Part shown: one piece after another, positions 36,001 through 42,952 of the stretch | Numbering within the stretch: the first letter of the stretch is position 1 | How the letters are laid out: every line of letters starts with the position of its first letter | Origin: Bifidobacterium sp. ESL0728 | GTDB taxonomy: Bacteria; Actinomycetota; Actinomycetes; Actinomycetales; Bifidobacteriaceae | Reading direction: 5' to 3' | Assembly: GCF_029392015.1 (NCBI RefSeq) | Contig: NZ_CP113925.1 | Coordinates: 1,860,001 to 1,924,000, forward strand | DNA: 64,000 nucleotides | The notes under the pieces: model-generated | Told to the model about the DNA's origin: nothing | The model's input: only the letters and a program-made list of their open reading frames with translations | The model's database searches: none | Made by a program: the position numbers and the translations under genes

Positions 36001-36045
36001 CAGACGACGCTTACTTTTTGTACGCGTGTATTTTCTTTTCATCAT
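30064..36045 (-). CDS. Very large Ig-repeat surface protein with C-terminal membrane anchor
   Basis: About 1,993 residues. A basic N-terminus plus hydrophobic core (RRLLLVAVVFAALGMAMPAVASA) is a signal peptide. The body has at least eight Ig/cadherin-like domains, recognisable by ends such as TDKAGNVADIKL, CDEAGNHSEIKL, SDRAGNVSSLDL, TDLAGNTAEAVEE, KDKAGNESEQKV and STDMAGNRSKTVY. One membrane helix near the end (LLLPLVFAGIIVVALGVIGVV) and a basic tail keep it in the membrane; there is no sortase motif. The first third (34-36 kb) is clearly more A+T-rich than the rest. It sits between an LRR surface protein and EsxA. It may form the envelope-spanning part that EsaA/YueB provides elsewhere (inference). 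Confidence 0.75.
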   Translation of the reverse strand: MMKRKYTRTKSKRRLLLVAVVFAALGMAMPAVASAVGNADQASSDTQNQSGTANIQHETKSAQQATSNDNQGGSSISNRDQPIDLGTYKLAPYNTGLNDQPDLRKCISIQTHNGQGDDAKDAYVSGDWKVNEQNSSHLRVWRAQNDTLKVQVKKGDVPEYCTASSLKVSNSPSDFQPSSSSQPAQSADLSETSISPENSAVFIQLGAPISIKVNESLSFEFNAGEIVVIPVEQDTAKPQSPSILQQNGLVYAGDNDTTVNLSHPNDDVPSSSNFGIVIRLHAPDNATSSDSGSANISVTYPSNSNDVSGVIPAVSCQIKEDPDCYQFELNGAEFVKMGYNFSSLPNDKRLALVIDLSKLKISSVDRVGNKSDSVSLSQLAPFSTMNITHWKLYQIPNEKELSQKISISVGDGSSSGQQPYCELNGGEKCSNGKDKDNLIAKTQKVIVTVQFAKQFDIQTFDDLQPTLSYEYTSSDGQVVKSPESKLCADSECKTMSTPQPLFLEEGRYTSVYPVFGVTLGSDHHSFGLTSVNVLVDGSAPTISMSRIINNPAQSKNDFTLNGVEGLATNPKDNQGNPVMAQLQIHVCDLLGTSSGECPASSSQTPNHSDAAGTSGIDWSAATGSESPKIGFKFKRYKTYAALKNRLEGGPVNSGDVETVSLDIAKLLPDSSSIIVPVAKDGVDVSSIPGGFSVSFSSDGAYLLSEMEVTATDKAGNVADIKLAKKPAGSSTTTGSVADDQTPLGVYHFDLLVADVPKDNVKKTARVTFAKVADTGGSCEQSDFEGNGPATGWFRCSVAPSVTVQDHWFGVARKLGKNNDPSNPLWVASGPTSDKHPQLDETHTVYEDTTTIPVLIPKTGNGKSVEGSYELNFSYEPIAGSLSSVNDNAGSKIYLTDTHVTFGIDYTAPKVTLKETQLESKWLQRNSFTMTKGSKVIVTYPTADANHPTQISYNLSEQDLPSDTSSIAANTDLSVSGADQNKFKFTALRYGNYDDAANALSGSPEAKPGKTTSVSAVAGADGTIDVEFNQDGVYLVKDMQVQVCDEAGNHSEIKLDEGGDGIAKSNYGMIVFVGPNNKPTQSMKIHDVKDQSRGAGNLEPASHLQWHRGSVSATLSVTDKWFDVVQQLKSLNKPGDPDNPASVQKLELFTHGIAGGAENDASFGTPLTTNSFSRSTTDPDTWTAEVAMPAAQKGSHAGWSVEGTYALGLNYRSVGGTPATDSDPQASAHQTFGIDYTDPQFKDLRFSQTGPAQWGWVFAAGPGPESFTATTEDEVSGVCNVNDPKCSGESQFAFNGNFQQAGVEHPAYQKTSSDRDGHQTDVSVSFGDDSERLTLKGSTLHISDRAGNVSSLDLGDTVMPSGYVSDKDKPKLLSNLPKGTTGIAIDTKTPTIGVVYDNNNVRNGKYYKANRTATVTINESNFDFIKANDKYRDIVVTQADGSKMTVDADKFANPSKDGSTWVAQVPCDHDADWAFDVSLTDPAGHVAVPFHDEFTIDTQKPVLEMKFDNNSAENGNYYKAVRTASIKQTERNFSPADTAVTVIAKDANGVSVAPPAAAPWSEASKDYERTTSVPFTGELHYSIKVTATDLAGNTAEAVEEPEFIIDMTKPKLAISQVSDKTAYAGKVTPQIDFSDTNFDPMDADYTLTRTRDPDPGKKDQNAKRGKSNTNDVFLQSKEQDSNTSKSVALPDVEHTVDNDDVYTLDAKVKDKAGNESEQKVVFSLNRFGSNYILDGATQNILGRYIKAPQEVHVTEINVSGLNFDKSHTELVHNQDVSQISLGKDYRMVSDQTSGWQEDTYDFPASLFNADGYYRLRLTSVDAAGNLSQNTMNKKNETRNGDAQVNFAVDQHNPTASVDELKSNAVVYAPSRDLVVDAKDDVALKSAELKVDGQTVGQWKGKGTLSPMSWRLDADQHEHVVEVVSTDMAGNRSKTVYSGIVVATSWWAYMMARGLLLPLVFAGIIVVALGVIGVVAAVRRRRSVAYRRNVFRHAK

Positions 36046-36154
36046 CAATCCCCAGTTTTATTGGTTTTAAACAGATACAAATTCCCAAGAGCTCTGATTG
36101 CGCCTTATTGTCAAAAGACGCAATCAGTTCACACCATCAGAAATGAAAGCCGAC

Positions 36155-37330
36155 TCACACCCGACGACGAACCAGCAAGAGGCCAATACCGGCCGACAAC
36201 AGAAGCAACGCCGCACCGGACACGCCCAAGACACCGGCACCCGTCTGCGCAAGACTCCCCGGAGCCTTCGCCTTGGCACCCGATTTCATGGCAGGCTTCG
36301 CAGCAGGCTTACCAACAGGCTTCACACCATCAACTGGCTTCGCAACAGGAGAAGGAGCCACAGGAGCAGGATTCACCGGAGCCTGCGGAACGGCAGGGCC
36401 TGAAGTAGAATACGTCCCCGCGGCATGATAATAGTAAGCATAATCATCGGGATCCCAGTTAGAATCACTGGGGAAATGATAAGCAGCTTCGATGCTGATT
36501 TCATCGCCTTCCTTAAGCCCGGACCAGCTCACCACACCGGTAACCGGATCGAACGTGCCGGAACTAGGCGTAATTTCACGAGGTTTGATGTACTCGCCGT
36601 CAAACCCCCGAGGGGCCTGAAGCCACGTCGCCGATGGAGCGGAGGATGCGAACTGGCCGGCAAGAGGATTCGAGCCAATACCAGTATCGGGGTCATCCCA
36701 ACTCAGTTGCGCCGCAACCCCCTTCAAAGGCCGAAGATCACTGATATGATTCTCCCAAGCATGTATAAACCGAAGCTTCGTCAAACCGGACAACGGCGTG
36801 ATATCGGTGACGTTAGAACGGTCCAGACGCAGCGCCTCAAGATTGGTAAGCCCGCTAAGCGGAGTGAGATCAGAGATTCCACTATAGTCAAAGTCCAGCC
36901 TAACCAATTGCGTCATGCCGGCCAGCGGAGATAAGTCAGTAATCGGAGAATGCTCAAAAGTAATTTTTGTCAAATGCCTGAGTCCCGACAAAGGAGACAA
37001 ATCAGTAACACCGCTACTACCAGAATCAATAGTGGCCAGATTAGTAAGATACTGGGCACCTTCCAAAGAGCGATAAAAACCACCTATCTCAGTGACCTTG
37101 TCAACGATATGCTGCGAAAACACATCGCCGACAGCGACCCCACCCTTGGCCGCCACATCTTTTGCGAGCTGTGCGTCCGGGAAGCACTGGGCGATGGTGC
37201 TCGTGCCCACCACGCAGTTGCCCCTCGTCTCCACGGCATTCGCCGTACCCGGCACCAGCATCGCCACGGCAGCCACGCCCGCGGCACAGGCCGCCAACGA
37301 CCTGCGCACGCCTTTCCTCGAAAACCCCAT
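36155..37330 (-). CDS. Leucine-rich-repeat surface protein with LAQTG sortase signal
   Basis: 391 residues. Signal peptide at 1-32. Internalin-type 22-residue repeats near 90-205 (LSPLAGMTQLVRLDFDYSGI, LTPLSGLTNLEALRLDRSNV, ITPLSGLTKLRFIHAWENHI). A single Ig-like domain follows with AYHFPSDSNWDPDDYAYYYH. Then come a Pro/Val/Lys spacer, LAQTG, a hydrophobic stretch and RRRV. Sortase would attach it to peptidoglycan. It lies between the TTLL-repeat protein and the giant Ig protein, so it is co-located with the secretion machinery; whether it is a T7SS part or an adhesin expressed with it is unknown. Confidence 0.85.
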   Translation of the reverse strand: MGFSRKGVRRSLAACAAGVAAVAMLVPGTANAVETRGNCVVGTSTIAQCFPDAQLAKDVAAKGGVAVGDVFSQHIVDKVTEIGGFYRSLEGAQYLTNLATIDSGSSGVTDLSPLSGLRHLTKITFEHSPITDLSPLAGMTQLVRLDFDYSGISDLTPLSGLTNLEALRLDRSNVTDITPLSGLTKLRFIHAWENHISDLRPLKGVAAQLSWDDPDTGIGSNPLAGQFASSAPSATWLQAPRGFDGEYIKPREITPSSGTFDPVTGVVSWSGLKEGDEISIEAAYHFPSDSNWDPDDYAYYYHAAGTYSTSGPAVPQAPVNPAPVAPSPVAKPVDGVKPVGKPAAKPAMKSGAKAKAPGSLAQTGAGVLGVSGAALLLLSAGIGLLLVRRRV

Positions 37331-37464
37331 CTTCTTTTCCTTTCAATCAACCGGCCAGACCAAAAACCACTCAGACCCGCCCGAAACCAACAAACTGCAA
37401 ATCTCAAAAAACAAGTAGCCAACCACCAGCACAATCAAACGGAAGCGCTACCTGCACAATCCCG

Positions 37465-38238
37465 TCATCGTCGGCCACCACCTTTCGGCTCGCTGCCATG
37501 CAGCAATGTCGTCGCGGACTCTTCATCGCTGTCATCTGTCGAACGAGCGGAAGCACCACCAAGCAACGTCGTCGCAGACTCTTCGTCGCCGGTATCTGCC
37601 GAACGAGCGGAAGCACCACCAAGCAAAGTCGTTGAAGGCTCTTCGTCGCCGTCGCCCTCCGAACGGGCGGAAGCACCACCAAGCAAAGTCGTCGCAGACT
37701 CTCCATCATCGCCATCCGATGCCTTATGAGGCGAAACAGGCTTGCCCTTCTTCGGACCCTCAAGCAGGCTGGCCGCGCCCTCTTCGTCGTCGTCAACGTC
37801 TGCTTGCTCGTCCCGCCCAAGCAGAGTGGTTGAAAGCCCTTCCTCTTCATCCGCCTCGCCACCCTCGGCTTGCGGACTTTGATTGAGCAACGTGGTTCCC
37901 ACGTTTTCCTCATCCTCTGAAGCAGCAGAGGGCTCAGCAGATATCGAATCCTCAACGGAGAGAGAACTGCTGTCCAACGGCTCCGAATCAGAGCCGCCGC
38001 GTATCTGGCTGGCGCGCCAAGGCGTCTCTTTCTCCTGCGCTTCGGAGCGCCTGGAATCCACCTTCCAGCGACCGCTTTCGCGTCGAAGCTCGGCGATGCG
38101 GCGCTCTGCGGTCTTGCCGGTCAATGTGTCACGAATGGCCCTGATGTTCCAAGCGAAATACAGAATGACGGCCAGAATGGCGCAGACCACGGCAAGCGAG
38201 AACAGCACGACCGCGGTAATCTTGAATCCTGAACTCAT
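37465..38238 (-). CDS. Single-pass membrane protein with acidic TTLL repeats (candidate phospho-scaffold)
   Basis: 257 residues. One helix at residues 7-30 (AVVLFSLAVVCAILAVILYF) precedes a charged linker. The remaining ~150 residues are acidic and carry six TTLL motifs: NVGTTLLNQ, EGLSTTLLGRD, SATTLLGG, PSTTLLGG, SATTLLGG and SATTLLHG, plus a degenerate AASLLEG. The last copies form a 20-residue repeat (GGASARS...DEE..TTLL). Acidic residues before a TT pair are typical of Thr sites phosphorylated by bacterial Ser/Thr kinases and bound by FHA domains. The start overlaps the kinase stop (ATGA), so the two are made together. Confidence 0.65.
   Translation of the reverse strand: MSSGFKITAVVLFSLAVVCAILAVILYFAWNIRAIRDTLTGKTAERRIAELRRESGRWKVDSRRSEAQEKETPWRASQIRGGSDSEPLDSSSLSVEDSISAEPSAASEDEENVGTTLLNQSPQAEGGEADEEEGLSTTLLGRDEQADVDDDEEGAASLLEGPKKGKPVSPHKASDGDDGESATTLLGGASARSEGDGDEEPSTTLLGGASARSADTGDEESATTLLGGASARSTDDSDEESATTLLHGSEPKGGGRR
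37495..37720. repeat. 60-bp tandem repeat inside the TTLL-repeat gene
   Basis: Nearly four copies of a 60-base unit containing GAAGCACCACCAAGCAA and GACTCTTCGTCGCC. Each unit encodes one 20-residue TTLL repeat. Copy-number change would keep the frame and alter the number of candidate phosphorylation sites. Confidence 0.85.
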
Positions 38239-40007
38239 AGTCTGGTCTCCTTTCCGCCGTTATTGGCGGCACCGCCGGCACCATTGGTCCCTGCGATATC
38301 CACGAATGCCTCAGCCACCGCCTGCCGCGCCGGAGCGACGGCATCAATAGCCTGCTGCTTCGCCTGCCGCAACTTGGCCGTGGTCGGGTCGACACTTTGC
38401 GATAGGTCCTGCGCCAAGTCGATGGCCTTGTTCAATTGCTCTTGGGTGACGCCGTCAGCACGGAACTTGCGCGGGTAAGTACGCAAAGCCCCGAGCACGG
38501 TGTTGACGGTGGAAAGTTTCATTACGTCGTTGTTGCTCGGCTGCATCATATGCATCAGCGAGTCCAGATTCTTGAAATACGGCGCATATTTTCCGGCGTC
38601 CGACCCCTCGTTGATCAACGGGACTATCGAGGTATTGAAATCGGCGATGGTTGCGTACAACCGGGCCAGTTTCTGGTCCTTGAAACTCGTTCTGCCGGCT
38701 TCGTTCATCCAATGTGAAGCGGCGGTGATACGCAAATACTGCGCCTGCGCGGTGGGATCGCTTCCCATGTCCGGACTCTTCGAGGGGTCAACCGAATAGT
38801 AGTACCAATAAAGTTTGCCCACATCGAAGCAAAGACGTCCCCAATTCTCGCCCTGCTTCTGCAGGACCGAGGAATGGTCATCGAGCGATTGCTGCAACTG
38901 ATGTTCCTCGGAAGCACTGAACACCCCGTCGGATTCATAACGTTTGATCAACCCCTCATAAGGATCGATGGCACTTGGCCTGATGTTCGCAGCGGTGACG
39001 TAATGTGCGTCGGCGGCATTGTTATCGGTCGCCTGTGCCGCCAGACTCATCTGTAGGTCGTAATTCGAATTCGCGTTGACCGCTCCGGCCGCCAGCGTGG
39101 CACCGCCTGCAACCAAAGCGACGACGCTCGCCACGCACAACACGCAGAACGCACGCCATTTGAACTGCATGGTCTTGCGTCGTTTCGCGTCCCTGTCGGA
39201 GTAATGCTCAAGGTCGTAGGCGAATTGCGCGCAATCCTGATAGCGCTGGTCCGGGTCGCGCTGCATGGCCTTGCTCAACACACGTTCCAGACCCACGGAG
39301 GCCGACGGCAGAACCTGACGCAACGGAGCCGCCTTGTAAGGCTCGCCTTCGATCGGCTTGCCGGTAAGCAAGACATAGAGCAACGCACCCAGACCATAGA
39401 CATCAGTACGCGCATCGCAGCGGCCGAACTCGTCGTACTGCTCGGGAGCGGCATAACCCGGCGTTCCCATTCGCGCCTCATAATCTTTGGGCAGCTCTCC
39501 GCGTTTCGGCGGCATTTCGCAGGCGATGCCGAAATCGATGATGCGGACGGCGCCTTCCGGCGTCACCATGACGTTCGAGGGTTTCATATCGCGGTAGACG
39601 ATGGGCGGGATGCGCTGGTGCAGGTAGTCGAGGGCGTCGCACAGCTGGATGCCCCACGCGGCCACCCGCTCCTCGTTTTGCGCGCCTTCCTTGGCAATCA
39701 GCGCGGAAAGCGTCTCGCCTTCGATATAGTCCATGACGATATAGAGACTGCCGTTTTCCTCGATCAGATCGACGATACGGGGTATGGCCGGATGGTCGAA
39801 GGTCTTGATGAGGTTGGCCTCGCTGATCAGGCCGTCGATGATGAACTTGCGCTGTTCCTTGTCCGGGATATGGCGAATCTCCTTGACGGCCCACTGCTTG
39901 TGCAGCGTGGCATCAAGTGCCAGATACACGGTGGACATCCCGCCGTGCCCAATTTCCGTCAGCAACTCGTAACGTTTGCCGACCAGTCTATTACCGCTAT
40001 CCGCCAC
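38235..40007 (-). CDS. Membrane Ser/Thr protein kinase, T7SS-associated
   Basis: 590 residues. Kinase domain at ~12-270: Gly-rich loop GHGGMSTVY, Lys in AVKEI, catalytic loop VYRDMKPSNVMV (Tyr replaces the usual His of HRD), DFGIA, and GTPGYAAPEQ. One helix near 290-312 (VLCVASVVALVAGGATLAAG) leads to a ~275-residue extracytoplasmic region that is helical, lacks PASTA repeats, and may be TPR-like. It is first in the T7SS block, and its stop overlaps the start of the TTLL-repeat gene. The likely job is to phosphorylate that protein and other T7SS parts in response to an envelope signal (inference). Confidence 0.88.
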   Translation of the reverse strand: MADSGNRLVGKRYELLTEIGHGGMSTVYLALDATLHKQWAVKEIRHIPDKEQRKFIIDGLISEANLIKTFDHPAIPRIVDLIEENGSLYIVMDYIEGETLSALIAKEGAQNEERVAAWGIQLCDALDYLHQRIPPIVYRDMKPSNVMVTPEGAVRIIDFGIACEMPPKRGELPKDYEARMGTPGYAAPEQYDEFGRCDARTDVYGLGALLYVLLTGKPIEGEPYKAAPLRQVLPSASVGLERVLSKAMQRDPDQRYQDCAQFAYDLEHYSDRDAKRRKTMQFKWRAFCVLCVASVVALVAGGATLAAGAVNANSNYDLQMSLAAQATDNNAADAHYVTAANIRPSAIDPYEGLIKRYESDGVFSASEEHQLQQSLDDHSSVLQKQGENWGRLCFDVGKLYWYYYSVDPSKSPDMGSDPTAQAQYLRITAASHWMNEAGRTSFKDQKLARLYATIADFNTSIVPLINEGSDAGKYAPYFKNLDSLMHMMQPSNNDVMKLSTVNTVLGALRTYPRKFRADGVTQEQLNKAIDLAQDLSQSVDPTTAKLRQAKQQAIDAVAPARQAVAEAFVDIAGTNGAGGAANNGGKETRL

Positions 40008-40223
40008 CTGTTTCTCCCCCTACAAGGTTTCGCCTACCCTGGCCGAAACGAAGTATCCGATATCAATCGATTACAGCTGAAATATAAATTATCACATTAT
40101 GATGACCATTATTAGTATATATAGCTTTCTGCGCAACTAAACAACCTGTCACACCGCCAATCGGCACGTAGATTCCCCGACACCCCGCTGGGCAACGGTT
40201 GCGCTAAGCTTAATAAGGTTTAC

Positions 40224-40297
40224 GGGCGATTAGCTCAGCTGGCTAGAGCGCCACCTTTACACGGTGGATGTCGGGGGTTCGAGCCCCTCATCGCCCA
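40224..40297 (+). tRNA. tRNA-Val (anticodon TAC)
   Basis: 74 bases forming a full cloverleaf: acceptor GGGCGAT / ATCGCCC with discriminator A, D-arm GCTC...GAGC, anticodon stem CCACC / GGTGG with loop TTTACAC (TAC), and T-arm with GTTCGAGCC. CCA is not encoded. It lies just beyond the right end of the minus-strand T7SS block. Confidence 0.95.
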
Positions 40298-40629
40298 CGT
40301 TCCCGAGTTCTTTCGCTTCCAATGTTTTCTCAGACAGACAAGCAGATACATTGCCATTCTGGCCGGTTTTGGCCCAGAATAACGCCAAAATTACGCATTA
40401 GTGAACATTGCCTTTAACGGATTATCGATTCTTGCAATAGCAGTTTGTCCAAAAATAGAACAGATAAGGCATGTTTCCGGACTTTTCTGGCATAATGAAA
40501 TTTGTGCAGCAATGAGGCAAAATCCCCCTGACTGCGCAATCCGCGAAATCCCACTTTTTACAAAGGCGGGCGGAGCGGAAGCAACCTGCCACATTCCAGG
40601 CAGTCAACGAGTATTAAAAGGAGTTCGAA
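40298..40629. other. Intergenic region before glyA
   Basis: 332 bases with no gene that I can support. The glyA ribosome-binding site AAAAGGAG is at its right end. No riboswitch-like conserved core was recognised. Confidence 0.5.
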
Positions 40630-41949
40630 ATGGCTGAACCATTTAAAGCCGACACATCCAACCCTGCAATCGTGCAGAGTTCGTCGGATCTGTTCAATGC
40701 ACCCATCGCCGAAGCGGACCCTGAAATCTCGTCGCTGATCGACGATGAACTCAAGCGCCAACAGAACGGCCTTGAGATGATCGCTTCCGAAAACTTCGTG
40801 CCCCGCGCAGTCCTCGACGCGCAGGGTTCCGTACTGACCAACAAATATGCGGAAGGCTATCCCGGGCGCCGCTACTACGGCGGCTGCGAGTTCGTCGACG
40901 GCATCGAGACGCTCGCGCGCAACCGAGCCAAGGAACTCTTCGGAGCGGAATTCGCCAACGTGCAGCCTCATTCTGGCGCGCAGGCCAACGCCGCCGTCTA
41001 TCAAGCGCTCATCAAGCCCGGCGACACCGTTCTCGGCCTGGCGCTGGACCATGGCGGCCACCTGACCCACGGCACCAAGATGAACTTCTCGGGCAAGTTC
41101 TACCACGCCGAATCCTACGGCGTGAACCCCGACACCTTCCTTATCGATCCCGAAATCATCCGCCAGCGCGCACTTGAGGTGCACCCACAGCTCATCATCG
41201 GAGGCTGGAGCGCCTACCCGCGCATCGAGGACTTCAAGGCGATGAAGGAGATCGCCGATGAGGTCGGTGCGAAATTCTGGGTCGACATGGCCCACTTCGC
41301 CGGTATGGTCGCCGCCAAGCTGCATCCGAGCCCCGTCCCCTACGCCGACGTCGTCTCCTCAACCGCGCACAAGACGCTGGGCGGGCCGCGTTCCGGCTTC
41401 ATTCTGGCCAAGAAGGAATACGGCAAGAAGATCAATTCCGCCGTCTTCCCCGGCCAGCAGGGCGGGCCGCTGATGCACATCATCGCCGCGAAGGCCGTGG
41501 CTTTCAAGGTCGCTGGCACCGAGGCATTCAAGCATCGTATGGAGCGCACGCTGGAAGGCGCAAAGATTCTCGCCGACCGACTCAACGCCGATGACGTCAA
41601 GGCCCAGGGCATCACCGTTCTGACCGGCGGCACCGACGTGCATCTGGTCATGGTCGATCTGCGCAACAGCGAGATGGACGGGCAGCAGGGTGAGAATCTG
41701 CTGGCTCAATGTGGCATCACCGTCAACCGCAACACCGTGCCCTTCGATCCGCGCCCGGCTTCCGTGGCTTCCGGCCTGCGCATCGGCACTTCGGCTCTGG
41801 CCACTCGTGGCTTCGCCGCCCCGCAGTATGAAGAGGTCGCCGACATCATCGGCACCGCACTGGCGGCAGGCAACGATGCGGACGTTGAAGCGCTGCACGC
41901 CCGTGTCACCAAGCTGACCGAGGACTTCCCGCTTTACCCGGGACTGTAA
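40630..41949 (+). CDS. glyA: Serine hydroxymethyltransferase
   Basis: 439 residues. It interconverts serine and glycine, charging tetrahydrofolate with a one-carbon unit. The PLP lysine is in [16 protein letters not shown], near residue 245. Other family stretches are [40 protein letters not shown] and WVDMAHFAG. Length is normal and AAAAGGAG precedes the ATG. A strong terminator follows, so it is a single-gene unit. Confidence 0.97.
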   Translation: MAEPFKADTSNPAIVQSSSDLFNAPIAEADPEISSLIDDELKRQQNGLEMIASENFVPRAVLDAQGSVLTNKYAEGYPGRRYYGGCEFVDGIETLARNRAKELFGAEFANVQPHSGAQANAAVYQALIKPGDTVLGLALDHGGHLTHGTKMNFSGKFYHAESYGVNPDTFLIDPEIIRQRALEVHPQLIIGGWSAYPRIEDFKAMKEIADEVGAKFWVDMAHFAGMVAAKLHPSPVPYADVVSSTAHKTLGGPRSGFILAKKEYGKKINSAVFPGQQGGPLMHIIAAKAVAFKVAGTEAFKHRMERTLEGAKILADRLNADDVKAQGITVLTGGTDVHLVMVDLRNSEMDGQQGENLLAQCGITVNRNTVPFDPRPASVASGLRIGTSALATRGFAAPQYEEVADIIGTALAAGNDADVEALHARVTKLTEDFPLYPGL

Positions 41950-41972
41950 ATCACAGCTGAAACTCGATAATC

Positions 41973-42007
41973 AAAATCCCCACCGGTTCGTCACTGGTGG
42001 GGATTTT
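41973..42007 (+). terminator. Rho-independent terminator of glyA
   Basis: Stem AAAATCCCCACC / GGTGGGGATTTT with an 11-base loop; the trailing strand ends in a T-run. Confidence 0.85.
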
Positions 42008-42091
42008 ACGTTAGCCATCACCTTAGTTAGTCATCGTCTATCAATATGCAATACATGCGATAGCTCGAAATCAACTACGTACACAGAAAAT

Positions 42092-42128
42092 GAAAGTCTT
42101 CGCCAACGAGATGTCGGTGAAGACTTTC
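42092..42128 (-). terminator. Probable terminator of the DUF3052 gene
   Basis: Stem GAAAGTCTTC(A/G)CC pairing across an 11-base loop; on the minus strand it is followed by ATTTTC. It lies 50 bases past the DUF3052 stop. Confidence 0.65.
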
Positions 42129-42179
42129 GAATATACTCAAATTTTATTTGATAAAAGGCGATATATGCTAAACCCCTGT

Positions 42180-42596
42180 TCAGCGTCCTTTGCCGAAGGC
42201 ACGTAGACGGATGCCGTTCCAATCATCGGAAACCGTCAGCGGCGTGGCCGCATTCATACCAGCGGTCTTGGCGGCGGACTGCACCGTGTTGGACGCAGTC
42301 GCACCCGGACGACCGGGCTTAGGGGTGAGGATCCAAAGCGGACCATCCTCGCCAATCACACCGTGTGCGTCCATGATGGTATCGGCCAAGGCGTCTTCAT
42401 CGTCTCCATCGCGCCACCAAATGATGACGCCATCCACGGCAGAATCATAATCCTCATCGACCAGATCCTGACCGGTCAAATCCATAATCTTCTCTCGAGT
42501 GGATTCACTCACGTCGTCATCCCACAGCCATTCCTGCACGATGTCGCCTTTGTGGAAACCGAACTCTTCAGCGTTTTTTGATGCCGTTTCATTCAC
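42180..42596 (-). CDS. DUF3052 family protein
   Basis: 138 residues, a small acidic actinobacterial protein. Family stretches: FGFHKGDIVQEWLWDDDV, VDGVIIWWRDGDDEDALAD, GPLWILTPKPGRPG, and a C-terminal DWNGIRLRAFGKGR. Function is unknown. The start is GTG 42596: the sequence begins there, TATATT lies six bases upstream, and no ribosome-binding site is present, so a leaderless message is likely. Confidence 0.85.
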   Translation of the reverse strand: MNETASKNAEEFGFHKGDIVQEWLWDDDVSESTREKIMDLTGQDLVDEDYDSAVDGVIIWWRDGDDEDALADTIMDAHGVIGEDGPLWILTPKPGRPGATASNTVQSAAKTAGMNAATPLTVSDDWNGIRLRAFGKGR

Positions 42597-42783
42597 ACTT
42601 CTAATATAGCAAAGATACGGAACAGCGCACGCAACGTCGTTGCGAGGTATCCACATTGCGGGCAATACCAGAGGTTTGCATCGGTCTACATTCGCCGGTT
42701 ACATCCCTAATCAAAAGAATATTGTCCCCGAACGGGTTCGAGATGATAACCGTGGGTTCGCACCGGCTGCAACCTTGATATGG

Positions 42784-42936
42784 CATTGCAAACACGACGC
42801 AAAGGAACCCATCAGCGTCACAAACGCAACACAGCATTGCAAACACGACCCCAACCCGCCCAGACGCGACACAATCACAATAGAACATTGCAAACACGAC
42901 GCAAAGGAACCCATCAGCGTCACGATTGCAATGTCC
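42784..42936. repeat. Three 51-bp tandem repeats in an intergenic region
   Basis: CATTGCAAACACGAC begins at 42784, 42835 and 42886, exactly 51 bases apart. Copies 1 and 3 agree over 38 bases; copy 2 diverges after the first 15. The region between the DUF3052 start and the YlbL-like stop (42597-42952) holds nothing else I can support. On the minus strand one frame would give 17-residue repeats containing SCLQC, but without a start signal. Confidence 0.75.
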
Positions 42937-42952
42937 GATTACGATTGCGGCA

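Noticed and set aside
40224..40297. tRNA-Val as attachment site of a T7SS island
   Set aside because: The tRNA adjoins the block, but I found no repeat of its 3' end at the other edge (9.3-9.7 kb) and no integrase. Not excluded if the far end is degraded.
42784..42936. CRISPR array
   Set aside because: Only three units, tandem with no spacer of constant size between identical repeats, and the middle unit diverges; no cas gene in the window.
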